A DNA stretch of 64,000 nt from Saccharomycopsis fibuligera x Saccharomycopsis cf. fibuligera (GCA_001936135.1 CP012811.1:1736001-1800000); one strand, 5' to 3'. Positions 1 to 10,430 are shown, counted from the stretch's first letter. Program-made: numbers and translations. The notes: a model not told the origin generated them from the letters alone.

Positions 1-1482
1 GCTAATAACACATATGCTACGTTGATCCAGTTTTGCAATACCCTCAAACTAGACCGCGATCCATTGGATTTTATTGATTTGAGTTTAACCGTCAGCGCTA
101 CCACTCCCAATGACGAGCTAAGCAGCACATTTTCTCAGATTAAGGACTGGAGACTAACGTGGTTGGAAATGATTAATTTCGATAAGACTTTCTCCATGGC
201 TGCGGGAAAAAAACCGATTCTTGATGATGGAATTTATGCAACAAAATTCAACGATTTTGTTAATGCAGATGACAATAATTTTGCAGTGGAGAATGCTGAG
301 GATCGGGTTAAGCTCAACACTTTGGCCAAGCGGAAAAAAGTGCACGATTTTGTCTTATGCCCAATGTTCAAGTTGAATGAATGGATTCAAAAGAAGCGCA
401 AAGAGCTCAAGTTGAAAGATTATTTGAGTATTGTTAAGTCAATTGACAATTATGTGGAGTTTCATAATGACTACAAATTGAATGAGGTGTTCGACTTTAT
501 TGACGGTTTTAAGAGAAGGTATCCTGTTTTCTTTGAAGAATATTGCTATTTGAACGACGAGCAAAAACAGCAATACCTTGCTATCGAGAACCGGATTGTT
601 AACAAAAATTACGAGATTGTTCATTCATTGCACTGGAATATCACGTCAACAAGTATCCAGTTCACAATCTACTACTCTTTGTTTGCTCACCTTGACAGGG
701 TGATCTGCTTTGAGAGATCCAATAATGATGTGCCAATTTTCAAAAAAGTGTTTCTTAACATTGCCTCAATAATTAGTGGGTTTATCAAATTGATGAATAA
801 GATCCTAGGTAATGGCCATTACCGGAAGTTTATCTGTGGTCATTTCAAAGTTTTGTTCAAGCGGGCAGTTGAACCAGTATTGTTGTCATTGTTCATGTAC
901 CAGCACGGTACATTGATTAGATTAATTCATACCATTAAATTGTTGCAAGATTACATTAATATGAACCAGCATGATGTCAAGGTTGCCGAAACAACCGAAA
1001 AACTGAACTTGCTATTTGAGATGCTCACTAGAACCATTGCTAGTAACGGCGAGATCCTTAGGCTTTTCAAAGTGTTGAACAACTGCCATGATGAACCAAA
1101 CAAGAGCTCGTTATCTGAGGCACAGCTTGACGCTTATGAAAAAGTTAATCGTCATAGTTTCAAAACTTGTACTTTGTTTTCTAGTGAAGCGGTATCATTA
1201 ATGAGCTTGGAACATGCATTCATCAAAAACTTGAAACTTCGCTCGATTGACGATATTTTTGATTCCGATGACAGTATTGCAGACTTATTTGAGGTAAGCT
1301 CTGTTAAGTTGAAGAAGTTTGGTACCGTGAATGGGACAAACATTATTTTGCCAAATTTCAATAGTTTCTTGTATTTTGAAAATCACGAAATACGCTACAT
1401 TACCAACGAGCTCATGAAGGATTTTGGTAATGGAGCGCCAATGCAATTTGATGTTACACCAGTTTCCGAACGCAGTGGATGA
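1..1482 (+). CDS. Fungal zinc-cluster-type transcription factor, 3' part only
   Basis: The reading frame is open from the first base of the window, so this is the C-terminal part (about 493 residues) of a longer protein whose start and any DNA-binding domain lie outside. No zinc cluster is visible. It resembles the regulatory region of the next gene: the block WRLTWLEMINFDKTFSM matches the neighbour's LWRKIWFCLVDLDTEAAM, followed in both by an ILDD/TTLD...KY/KF segment, and the helical YYSLFAHLDRV region has a counterpart downstream. That places it in the fungal-specific transcription factor family by comparison with the neighbour, which does carry a Zn2Cys6 domain. Both genes run in the same direction about 0.5 kb apart, so they look like an old tandem duplication. 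Target genes cannot be inferred. The family call is moderately sure; the partial status is certain. Confidence 0.6.
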   Translation, partial: ANNTYATLIQFCNTLKLDRDPLDFIDLSLTVSATTPNDELSSTFSQIKDWRLTWLEMINFDKTFSMAAGKKPILDDGIYATKFNDFVNADDNNFAVENAEDRVKLNTLAKRKKVHDFVLCPMFKLNEWIQKKRKELKLKDYLSIVKSIDNYVEFHNDYKLNEVFDFIDGFKRRYPVFFEEYCYLNDEQKQQYLAIENRIVNKNYEIVHSLHWNITSTSIQFTIYYSLFAHLDRVICFERSNNDVPIFKKVFLNIASIISGFIKLMNKILGNGHYRKFICGHFKVLFKRAVEPVLLSLFMYQHGTLIRLIHTIKLLQDYINMNQHDVKVAETTEKLNLLFEMLTRTIASNGEILRLFKVLNNCHDEPNKSSLSEAQLDAYEKVNRHSFKTCTLFSSEAVSLMSLEHAFIKNLKLRSIDDIFDSDDSIADLFEVSSVKLKKFGTVNGTNIILPNFNSFLYFENHEIRYITNELMKDFGNGAPMQFDVTPVSERSG

Positions 1483-1986
1483 TTATCATGTTATTTATAT
1501 TGAGGTTTTCTTACTTCTCTTTACTTCTCTTTACTTCGTGTTTACTTTAGTGTTTGCTTGTGCTTTTAGTTTATTTATCCTTTTCCTTATCTTTACTTGT
1601 TCTATTCCTGACTTATCTACATAGATTGTTTTAATGTTGTGTTATATCTGCTGAGGAATTCTATATATACTGTAAAAGGGGGTGCAGAACCCCGTGAAGT
1701 TTTACCCGTGCACCGCTCACAGAAATATAAATTTCAAGGCAAAATCAGAGTGCCGGAAAAAATCCAAAAACGAATAAACAAATTTGTTAAAGCCGAGCAG
1801 TAAGGGCCATTGGAACCCCCCACACGCCCCAGCATGCACACACTCTGCCAGAGGTACTAGGAACATCAACATTTCAAGTCAAAGGCCCAAACAAGTTTTT
1901 TTTTTCTTATTTTTTCAAGTTGCAATATATTTATTCTAAGACAGTATAATAGGAGGAGAAGCTAATACACTTTAACAGATATTCTC
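1483..1986. promoter_or_regulatory. Intergenic region, probable promoter of downstream transcription factor
   Basis: No gene seen. The stretch begins with T-rich 3' sequence of the upstream gene. It holds a TATATATA run at 1662-1669, a small hairpin-capable GGGG...CCCC element at 1678-1693, and a T tract near 1895-1905 about 85 bases before the downstream start codon. Confidence 0.5.
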
Positions 1987-4900
1987 ATGAGCTCCATTGA
2001 GGATGGTGCGCATTTGAAGAAGCGCAGGAAGAGAGTTCCGTTATCTTGTTCAGTGTGCCGCAAGAGGAAAGTCAAGGTATGTTTTCGAGTCGACTCGGCT
2101 CGACTCGACTCGAGTCGATTGTTGATTAACACTTCAAGAAAAATGACTTTTGTGTGAGAGAAGACTTTCAAGAAAGTTGTAGGTTGGTCCGGCCAATTCT
2201 CAAGATGTTTTTAGAATCATAGTGGCGATGACGTGAAACAGTGCGATGCCCGTTTATAGTTTAAAGATTTTGACGCGATCTTTACATACTAACAACCAAC
2301 TTCTAGTGCGACAGAGACAGGCCAAAGTGCGGTTCATGTGTGAGTAATGGCTTTACTGACCAGTGTGAATACAAAGACCCAGAATGGCTCAAGGAATCCA
2401 GTAATGGAAACGGTGATCTGTCAGCGGCAGCTCATTATAAAGCGGCGCTTCATCCAATCGGTTTGCTACTGGTTGGTGGTGGACCATTTAGCCAAAAACA
2501 AAAACTGGTACCACTGAGGAATATTCCAGAAGCTTATAGCAATGGTTTAGATCAACAAAAGCTTTCACAACAAGCATATCAATATGATTACCAGCAGCCC
2601 CAGCAGCGCCAGATGCGGCCCCAGCAGCAAGAGTCAGTATTACAGTTTCCAAATCAGTCTCAACAACAACAGCGACAAAGTTCTGATATTATTTTACAGA
2701 CCAGTAAACATTCCCTGATTGGTAAAGGATCTTTCAATGTACTCAAATTTGACTCTGCTAGCCGGGGCAATATAAATTCTCCTGGTCCTAATGAAATATT
2801 ATACTCAAGTTATCAACATACTTTTCCTGTATCCAATGGAGTTGATGGAGCCAGTAGTCCTAGTAATTCTAATAATGGTAGCTCGAATGGTGATTTTAAT
2901 ATGAGAAAAAGCAACTATACTTCTAATGACTTTAATAGCCCCTTGACACCACAATTCATGCAACCTTCAGTATCACAACCTCCTCAAGCCCACAATTTTC
3001 AGAACATTGCTATTACTAATTCTGTAGTGTCCCCGGAAAAAGTCACTGTTCATTTCCATCAAGATGTGACATCAATAAGGTTCAGAAAGCCCAAAATCAA
3101 AGTAAACAATGTTGGTCCATTAACCAATGCTCTGATTCTTCAAAAAGACGTTTACGGGCGCATATTGTTTGAAACGATGCTTAAAGTTCGTGTCGGGAAA
3201 CATGGAATCAAGGACAAAGGAACAGTTTCAGGAAAGCAAAACCATTTCAAAAGGCCCAAGAATAATGCCAACAAGTGGAATCTGATTAAGCCACAGACTG
3301 AACAAGAGAAAGTTGCACTGTACATGTTACGCGCGGTGGAAGAACGCAAAAAAGGAAACTCTCTCGAGCTTAAGTATGGCACTGTGAATAATACTGAAGC
3401 GTTAGAGAAATCCATTCTGGATGTTTTGCCACCAATGAAGATTATCAATATGTATGTAGATAGGTTTTTCAAGTATGTTCACCCGTTTTATCCAATTATT
3501 GATGAGCAATCATTCAGGAAAGATTTACATGATCTTGTTATCCCATCAGAGGACACTGATGGTGGGAGCGATGGCAGCGGTAGTGGTAGTGGTGATGGCG
3601 GCTCAGTACAAGTAAAGCTTGATTTGAAGACCAAATTTGTTGATATGGCTATGCTTTTGCTAGTTTTGAAAATTGCATATTTAACAGTACACATATATGC
3701 TGCTGACCAGTCCAATGAATCGAATGAGGACGTTCTATTGCTATTACAATATCCGATGGGAGCGTTAGTCTTAAATTTCGCCAAACTTTGTATGACAAAA
3801 TACAACTTTATGAGAAAATCGGGACTTGGGATATTGCAAGTTTTGTTTTTATTCAGGGTTTATAACTCGTTGGGATATGAAGAAGGTAATGGTCTGCATA
3901 ACTCTGAATCAAATATCTTATCCGGGGTGATATATCAGTCAGCGTTTTTCATTGGATTGAATAGAGATCCGGAAAATAATTTGATGGCTATTAGTTCATT
4001 CGATGGGGACTACCATAGAGTCGTGCAATTATGGAGAAAAATTTGGTTTTGTTTGGTTGATTTGGATACCGAGGCAGCAATGAATTGTGATGCGATAACG
4101 ACATTGGATAACAAGTATTCCGATACAAAATACCCAGATTATACTAATTTCATCTCTGGTTCGAATTCCCAAGATTTGAATATAGAAAAAGGAATAATAG
4201 ACTATTTTGTTGAGAAAAACAAACTTAATACAAGGGTCAAGTCTCTTTTGGACAAAGTCTTAAATATCAACAACCCTCCAACGGTGCAGGATATTAATTA
4301 TGATTTACATTATATTGAAGGCCATTTCAAAGGGCTGCCATTTAGCTATGATGCATTAATTAATGATTTTTTGCACAAGAAGGGCTCAAAGCTTGATTAT
4401 TCAGGAACAACTAATCTCATCAGGACGTATAAGGATTATTTCAACTTGTGCCAATTTACGTTTATGATTAGGTATCATATCTTTCTTGAATATGAAAATC
4501 GCGGGCCTATGTATGAGGATCAAGCATGGCAGGAATTCCTCAAAATAACTGAAAAAAACATTGAATTTATGATGCTGTTGAAATTTTTCAATAATTTGGG
4601 CAGGGTATACACTGAAAATATTTATTGCTACAGCTATTTGTTTATTTCTAGCGGCATGGTTAGCTTGCACAAGTACAGTCAGTTTTTTACTTCGATGATT
4701 ATTCGAGTGATTGTCACCAAATATAATTTGGTCAAATTGAACTTGTTAAGATCGGAAGCTTTCGAGTTTCTTGAGCTATTGCATAAGGTTTTCAAGAAAG
4801 GAGTAAGCTTCGTTAGCTTTATTTGCTTCATGGTTGATAAGCATTCTAACCATTTCTACTCTTGCCATAAAAGTGCAATCATGCTCAAATATTGCTTGCA

Positions 4901-5648
4901 GTTTGTTTCTGACCAAAGCAACGATTTTGAGTTCAACCTTCATAGCTTAGCTAGAAAATGTTTGGCAGACCCAAATGGCTCAGAAATGTTTGGAAAAGAT
5001 TCTAAAGGATACTTTAGCCAAAGTAAACTTAGAGATTTACTCAAGATTTTCCAAAAATATGACGATTTGACTGCTAAATTGGAAGCGTCATGCAAATCGT
5101 CTAATAGTTCATCTTTATCTTCATCCACAAGAAAAACGTTAAATAGTAACACGAAGCGAACTAATTCCATTGTTTCAATTTTAAATCCTTTAGATCCAGA
5201 ACCATCACCTGGAATACCTGACGAGTCAACTGGATTTCTGCCAAGTCAAGAAAATATGAGCTCTACTTTTTTCACATCCGCTGATCCAGTAACGATAAAT
5301 GATGTGGACTTATTCTGGAGTTACCTTAACAAACGGGGAAGTTCAAAAAATACCGGGGAGAGAAACAAAAGTAAGACTCAAAGCAATCATAGTTATACTG
5401 CCACTGGTGTTGAAGGCGCTACTGGTACTGATGGAAGCAGTAGTGATGGTGGTGCAAATGCAACTAGCAAATCCTCATCTGCCGCATCAGGGAAGAATGT
5501 TAATGCATCGTTTGACGTGAATAGCTTTGCAATTCCCGATCAATACATGTTTGGAATGGAAGAAAAGTTGATGCTGGATGATGTTATGCAGATCAATGAT
5601 GAGGTTTTGGATTTATTTGGTATTGAGGGATTGAACACTTTCAACTGA
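1987..5648 (+). CDS. Zn2Cys6 zinc-cluster transcription factor, one intron
   Basis: Two exons, 1987-2076 and 2307-5648, give 1143 residues. The intron (2077-2306, 230 nt) has donor GTATGT, a TACTAAC branch point at 2288-2294 and acceptor TAG, and it splits the DNA-binding domain exactly between K30 and C31. Joined, the protein has cysteines at 21, 24, 31, 38, 41 and 50 (C-x2-C-x6-C-x6-C-x2-C-x8-C), the binuclear zinc cluster that binds CGG-type half sites. A Q-rich stretch follows at about residues 85-125. The regulatory region starts near residue 400 with the motif VDRFFKYVHPFYPIIDE, typical of fungal zinc-cluster regulators of the Hap1/Rsc3-like kind. The C-terminus is S/N/G-rich and then acidic, a possible activation domain. 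A frame starting only at 2340 would lose four of the six zinc ligands, so the spliced model is preferred. Specific orthologue not identified. Confidence 0.88.
2085..2119. repeat. CGACTCGAGTCG-type short palindromic repeats inside an intron
   Basis: A run of overlapping CGACT/CGAGT units just after the donor site of the zinc-cluster gene intron. It is self-complementary and could fold into a local hairpin in the pre-mRNA. It is much more GC-rich than the rest of the intron. Confidence 0.6.
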
Positions 5649-5989
5649 TTTCCATCGTATATTTTATGTATATTTTATGTATATTCTAGTTTATAAGTTG
5701 AATTTGCTTTCATTATTCTGCTGTTACATCTTTCGTACATTTTAGTGAGTTTTGCATCAATTATGAGGAAAGTGCAGGTTGAAAAGCCTGCATCGAGTGC
5801 TGCATGACAGGAAGAACTATAGAATCCACAAAACGGAGCAGCACAAATGCGCTCCAAGCACCAAAGCACCACATACTCCACCATCAAAACATAACTGCTG
5901 GATAATGGATTAGAAAAATTGACTTTTTATCAAAATAAGTCCGAAGACAAGTATCAGCAATAATACCATCAAATATCACAATTTCCGAA
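5649..5989. other. Intergenic region, 341 bp
   Basis: 3' end of the transcription factor gene and promoter of the next small gene. The repeated TATTTTATGTATATTTTATGTATATT just after the stop codon looks like a yeast efficiency/polyadenylation element. No gene seen. Confidence 0.5.
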
Positions 5990-6410
5990 ATGTCTGATAA
6001 TCACAATTACTTGAGCTTTATCAACAAGCCCAAAATTACAACAAATGGAAAAGACCCATTCTTTGATAGTGAAACAACTTTCTCCTTAGATGATGAAAAA
6101 ATTAATCAATTAGAATCTCAACCAGTGGCAGTGGAAAAATATCTTGATAGCCTTCAGATTGCCATGCTTGTTATTTCATTTGTGGTTTTTCTTCTCACAT
6201 TGTACCTTTATCTTCAACCGTGAGTAGCATATTTAGAATCAGGTATTAAGATCTTTATATATTTCATACTAACACAGCAATTGAAGAAACACGAAAGAGA
6301 TTACGTTGGCTGCTTTGGTTTATGCTTTTTCCAAAAATACTCCAGAGGAGCAGTACGAGATCCTCAATACTTTGTCGCAACACAGCAAGAATATGGCTGC
6401 TAATAATTAA
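5990..6410 (+). CDS. Small single-pass membrane protein, spliced, function unknown
   Basis: Proposed exons 5990-6219 and 6287-6410 encode 117 residues. The intron (67 nt) has donor GTGAGT and a perfect TACTAAC branch point at 6267-6273. The first AG after it (CAG, 6275-6277) is only two bases away and leads to an immediate stop, whereas the next AG (AAG, 6284-6286) keeps frame into a protein-like 40-residue tail containing EITLAALVYAFSKNTPEEQ. Without splicing the frame ends after 77 residues just past a hydrophobic helix (about residues 56-74, LQIAMLVISFVVFLLTLYL). The N-terminal half is polar, so this looks like a small single-pass membrane protein. I do not recognise a family. The exon 1 coding call is fairly sure; the acceptor choice is inference. 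Confidence 0.6.
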
Positions 6411-6749
6411 GCGTACATAATTTTCTTTGCTTATTTAACTCATTCTAATACTTCTAACACTTTCTGGTTTTTTTAATGTATTTTGTCTGTTATAATTTAT
6501 CGTAGTTGGCCTCAAGTAATTTGGTGAATCAAATGGAACTAACGACGCAGAGTTTATATTGATTCACTCATGTTGACAGGAAATCGCGTTGGCCCGCAGG
6601 ACACGCAAACAAGGGAAAAACAAAAAAGAGCATACATATTAAGACCAATGAGAAAAGGAGCACACGAGAGCGATTATTAAGAAGCGTTAATCAGTAAACA
6701 GAAACAGCATCATCACCATCAAACGCGTCACACCACCCATCATTCAACA
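6411..6749. promoter_or_regulatory. Intergenic region upstream of the first PUS4-like copy
   Basis: Contains TCATGTTGACAG at 6568-6579 followed by ATCGCGTTGGCC, a combination repeated almost exactly upstream of the second PUS4 copy. An ACGCGT hexamer lies at 6723-6728, just before the start codon. Confidence 0.5.
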
Positions 6750-8069
6750 ATGCCTGATGCGAAAAAACAAGGGCTACGGCACAAGCGTCCACCGTCAATG
6801 AATGGCGTTTTCGCCATTGAGAAACCAGCCGGTATATCTTCTGATAGAGTCATGTCTCAGCTCCAACAGATCTTCAATACATCTCAAGTATTTGCCCACG
6901 ACTTGGAAAAGATTAAAAAAGAAAAAATACGTACTTTTAACAACTCTAAAGCAAACAAGCTGTCTTCAAGCACAAACAAACAACTTCCAAAAAAAGTGCT
7001 TGACAGTATAAAGATCAAATTGGGCCACGGTGGGGCTTTGGACGTTAGCGCTTCAGGAGTTTTGGTTGTCGGTGTTGGCAAGGGAACACGAGCATTAGAG
7101 GCGTATATCAATGAGAGCACTAATACTTACAAAGTGCGCCTCTTATTGGGTGCCAGAACAAATAGTAGTGATTCCGAAGGAGAATTGATAGGAAAAAATG
7201 AAGTTCGTCATATTACTAAAGAGCGAGTGTATGAGACACCTTTGAAATTCACCGGAACATTAGTTCAGAGTTCGAAAGCAGATGGTGAACTGACGTTAGG
7301 TGAATCGAAAGAAGTAATTGTGCAAAGGATTAGACTTAGGGAAGATGAAATATTGAGTAAGAGCCATCCATACAAATTGAAAAAGCCAGAACTGGGCCCT
7401 GACGGGAAACCTAAATTATTTTCTCAAGTAGCAGACACTAGAAACACTCATGACGGTGACTTGCATTATTCTAATGAGTACCACGAGTACATGAAGGAAA
7501 AAGGAGTAAACATAGAATATCCAACGCCCATACCCATACCACTTGACTTTGAGCAAGAAACTTTGGGAGACAAGTATGTACCACCTTTAATCACTCTTAC
7601 CGCTACAGTTTCTACGGGAACCAATATTAAATCTTTAATCAATGAAATTGCTAAATCATTAGGTACGTCAGCATACATTGTGCAATTAGAAAGACTTGTG
7701 CAGGGAGAATGGATCCTTGGCAGAAATGTCCTTAAATATGATACTTTTAGACGTTTTCATCAGAATGTATGGGGTCATATTTTGACAAAAATATTGCTTT
7801 TAGGGCCAAGGCATGAAGTGCTATCTGAGTTGAGAAAGAAAAATAAAAACTTTTTGGCAATGTATCCCAAATATTTGGGACGAAAGTTTCATGAAGATGT
7901 TTTCAAGCCAGTGGAGGAGCAAATAAAGGATGTCAAAGAAACTAAAATTGAAGACCTAAAAAAAACATTTTTGCCTACTGGTCCACCAGTAAAAAAGCAC
8001 AAAGTAAATAATGATCATGAGAAAGATTTAGGAAAGAAGGGGAAGTCAATTAATATTGACGAAGAGTAA
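6750..8069 (+). CDS. Divergent Pus4/TruB-family paralogue, probably altered or inactive as pseudouridine synthase
   Basis: The 439-residue protein aligns with the complete Pus4 next to it along almost its whole length (MNGVFAIEKPAGISS, IKLGHGGALDVSASGVLVVGVG, DFEQETLGDKYVPPL, LGTSAYIVQLERLVQGEW). The catalytic aspartate is kept (D98 in GALD), but the family's other signatures are damaged. The segment holding PPIFSALKIDGKPLYEYAR in the neighbour is replaced by an unrelated 18-residue-shorter stretch (about residues 173-190), and the substrate-binding SGTYIR motif reads TGTNIK (289-294). The frame is still intact over 439 codons, which argues against a simple pseudogene and suggests a retained non-canonical role, for example RNA binding or a new specificity. 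The Lys-rich C-terminus is shorter than in the neighbour and lacks its polyglutamine. Confidence 0.82.
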   Translation: MPDAKKQGLRHKRPPSMNGVFAIEKPAGISSDRVMSQLQQIFNTSQVFAHDLEKIKKEKIRTFNNSKANKLSSSTNKQLPKKVLDSIKIKLGHGGALDVSASGVLVVGVGKGTRALEAYINESTNTYKVRLLLGARTNSSDSEGELIGKNEVRHITKERVYETPLKFTGTLVQSSKADGELTLGESKEVIVQRIRLREDEILSKSHPYKLKKPELGPDGKPKLFSQVADTRNTHDGDLHYSNEYHEYMKEKGVNIEYPTPIPIPLDFEQETLGDKYVPPLITLTATVSTGTNIKSLINEIAKSLGTSAYIVQLERLVQGEWILGRNVLKYDTFRRFHQNVWGHILTKILLLGPRHEVLSELRKKNKNFLAMYPKYLGRKFHEDVFKPVEEQIKDVKETKIEDLKKTFLPTGPPVKKHKVNNDHEKDLGKKGKSINIDEE

Positions 8070-8912
8070 AGGGATATTACTGGCTTAAGCTTGTGTGTAA
8101 TTGGACCGATAGCTAATAATATTTGCTATTAAAAGTCTGGAATCACAAATAGGAAAACTAATGTATTTTCGTTCCTTCATCGAGAAGAGTTATAATTGCC
8201 TATGAAAACTGTTAGTTTACAAGAGCAGCAGACAAAAGACTTACTCATTTGCTATAAAATGACGAATGTTCCAATTCCATGTTTTGCTATGTCACTGGTT
8301 GAATTATCTATATAATTTATTTTTCGTGTCTTGTACGAAAGCAATTCATAACCTATTATGTTGTCCTTCACAGTATGAGCAACTTCGTGACGTCTCATTG
8401 TGCCATGCACACTATCGCAACTTTGTATAGTACTGAGTGATACTCCATTAAAAGGCAATTGCGCCTCACAAAAAATGATTACATCAAACCTTTAATGACG
8501 AGTCCAGAAGTTTCAAGATTTCGCATCGGCAGAGAAAACAGTCTGCAGCAAACAAGGACCTGCAGCATGTCAACATGGTGAACATGGTGAACATGGTGTA
8601 ACTGTGTAAAGTAGAAGATATCCTCTTTACTTCTTTGTCAATCATCTCGCTGCGTATATAACTGTCTTCCATGAAGAAAGTTACAAGTTCTACTGGTGCT
8701 CATGTTGACAGGGCATCGCATCGGCCTGCATGACAGAGGAAAAAAAAATTGGGGACGAGGAGGCTAAAACAAAATATGAAAAATTTCAAAAAAAAAAAAA
8801 AAAAAAAAAAAAAAACGAAAACATTGGCGTCGGTATTAGCATCTGTTATTCAATTCATTTCAAACACCACACTTAACCGGCCAACAAATCAAAAGCTGGA
8901 AAGTCTCAAGAC
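8070..8912. promoter_or_regulatory. Intergenic region between the PUS4 copies, with repeated elements
   Basis: Holds the 3' end of the first copy and the promoter of the second. Visible elements are TCGCATCGGC at 8521-8530 and again at 8716-8725; the inverted TGTCAACATG at 8568-8577; three 9-bp direct repeats AACATGGTG at 8572-8598; and TCATGTTGACAG at 8700-8711. A 28-base A tract (8788-8815) sits about 100 bases before the start codon. No convincing gene. Confidence 0.6.
8788..8815. repeat. Poly(dA) tract, 28 bases
   Basis: Uninterrupted A run in the promoter of PUS4, about 100 bases upstream of its ATG. Such tracts usually exclude nucleosomes in yeast promoters; that role is inferred here. 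Confidence 0.9.
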
Positions 8913-10316
8913 ATGTCTAATCACAGTGAAGCAGCATCAGTACCAACAGAAGTACCAGTAGCATCCACAGCTCCGACTCAAGAACGATCTTCCGCACCAG
9001 TTTCAGAATCTGTTGAATCTCAACCAGAATCTCAATTTCAAGCTCAGCCAGAAAACCCAGAATTTCAATCAATGAACGGCGTGTTTGCAATTGCCAAACC
9101 AACTGGCGTCTCTTCCGCTAAAGTTCTTGCTCAATTGCAGCAAGTCTTTAATAACTCCAAAATCTTCGCTTACGATTTACAACAAATTCGCAATGAAAAA
9201 GTTGGCCAATTCACTCAGCGCAACCCACATCGCAAACCATCACGTAAAGTGCTCAATTCCGTGAAAATCAAAATGGGCCATGGAGGGACATTAGACATGG
9301 GTGCTTCAGGCATTCTTGTTGTTGGCGTTGGGCGCGGCACAAAAAAATTACAGAATTATTTAACCGAATGCACCAAAGCATACGATACTAGAGCAGTATT
9401 GGGGGCCAGTACCACTAGTGGTGATTTTGAAGGGGAATTGTTGAAAAAAAATGAGGTGCGTCATATTACTGAAGAGCAAGTTTTCGCAGTGCCGGAAAAA
9501 TTCACCGGTACTATTGTGCAAACTCCTCCAATTTTTAGTGCTTTGAAAATTGATGGTAAGCCATTATATGAATATGCTAGGGAGAAAAAACCATTGCCTA
9601 AGCCAATCAAGTCAAGAGAGGTGAAAGTGCTGAAGATGGAACTTGTTAATGAGGAAATTTTGACCAAGCAGCATCAGTACAAGTTGAAAAAACCAGAAGT
9701 GGATGATGATGGGAAATCAATTATTTCCAAGCTTGCAGAAATTAGTAACATTGATAATGATGAGTTGCATTATTCGCATGAGTATGTAGCCAAAATGGAA
9801 AGAGAAGGTAAGCCTGTCGATTACCCTAAGCCTGTGGCTATTCCCGAAGACTTTGAACAAGAAACGCTAAAGGATGATTATGTGCCGCCATTGGTACGGT
9901 TTAAAGCTACAGTCTCCTCAGGAACTTATATTAGGTCTTTAGTTAGTGATTTTGGTAAAGCGCTAGGAACATCAGCATACATGGTATCATTATCACGAAC
10001 CATGCAAGGTGAATGGGTATTAGGGAAGAATAATTTCGAAGTGGAACATTTTCAGAAATACCATGAAGACGTGTGGGGTGCGGTGTTGCGTAAAGTTTTG
10101 AGTGAAGATGGCCCGGAAATTAATGTGGACGAGGAGATCAAGAAAGAGAATGAAAAGTTTTTGCAACAACATCCGGAAGAAACTGGAAAGGCGTACTTTG
10201 AAGAAGTTTTTCAACGCAGAGAGGATTTCGAGCAACACCAGCCGCAAAATGATAAACGCGGAGGAAATGATCGCAATCATGGTGGGAAGCAATGGAAGGG
10301 AAAGAAGAGAGGCCAA

Positions 10317-10354
<38 letters not shown>

Positions 10355-10430
10355 ACAACAACAACAGCGTGATGACGAGCCACTGATTAAAAAGCAAAAG
10401 TTGGAAAGTGAAGGAGCAGTAGCAGAATGA
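8913..10430 (+). CDS. PUS4: tRNA pseudouridine-55 synthase Pus4
   Basis: The protein (505 residues) is a TruB-family pseudouridine synthase, which converts U55 of the T-loop of tRNAs to pseudouridine in nucleus and mitochondria. Visible signatures in order: NGVFAIAKPTGVSSAKVL (from 55), MGHGGTLDMGASGILVVGVG with catalytic D128, KAYDTRAVLGASTTSGDFEGE (155-175), PPIFSALKIDGKPLYEYAR (205-223), and the SGTYIRSL motif (337-343). These are all intact, unlike the upstream copy, so this is taken as the functional enzyme. Compared with the roughly 400-residue S. cerevisiae protein it has a Q/E/S-rich N-terminal extension of about 50 residues and a C-terminal K/R-rich tail with 18 consecutive glutamines. 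Confidence 0.93.
10314..10367 (+). repeat. CAG/CAA polyglutamine microsatellite in PUS4
   Basis: Eighteen consecutive glutamine codons, mostly CAG in the first part and CAA in the second, in the C-terminal tail of Pus4. The length is probably polymorphic between strains. Confidence 0.9.

Larger units (their letters stand above)
6568..10430 (+). repeat. Tandem segmental duplication carrying two PUS4 genes with their promoters
   Basis: Two direct units are visible. Unit 1 begins at the TCATGTTGACAG element at 6568 and contains the gene at 6750-8069; unit 2 begins at the same element at 8700 and contains the gene at 8913-10430. The element spacing (2132 bp) nearly equals the start-codon spacing (2163 bp), so promoter and gene seem to have been copied together. 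The DNA of the two units has diverged strongly outside conserved codons, so the duplication is not recent. Confidence 0.75.

Noticed and set aside
8252-8458. 68-codon minus-strand frame between the PUS4 copies with a nearby GTAAGT
   Set aside because: The frame stops just before the donor-like site, and no downstream exon fits.
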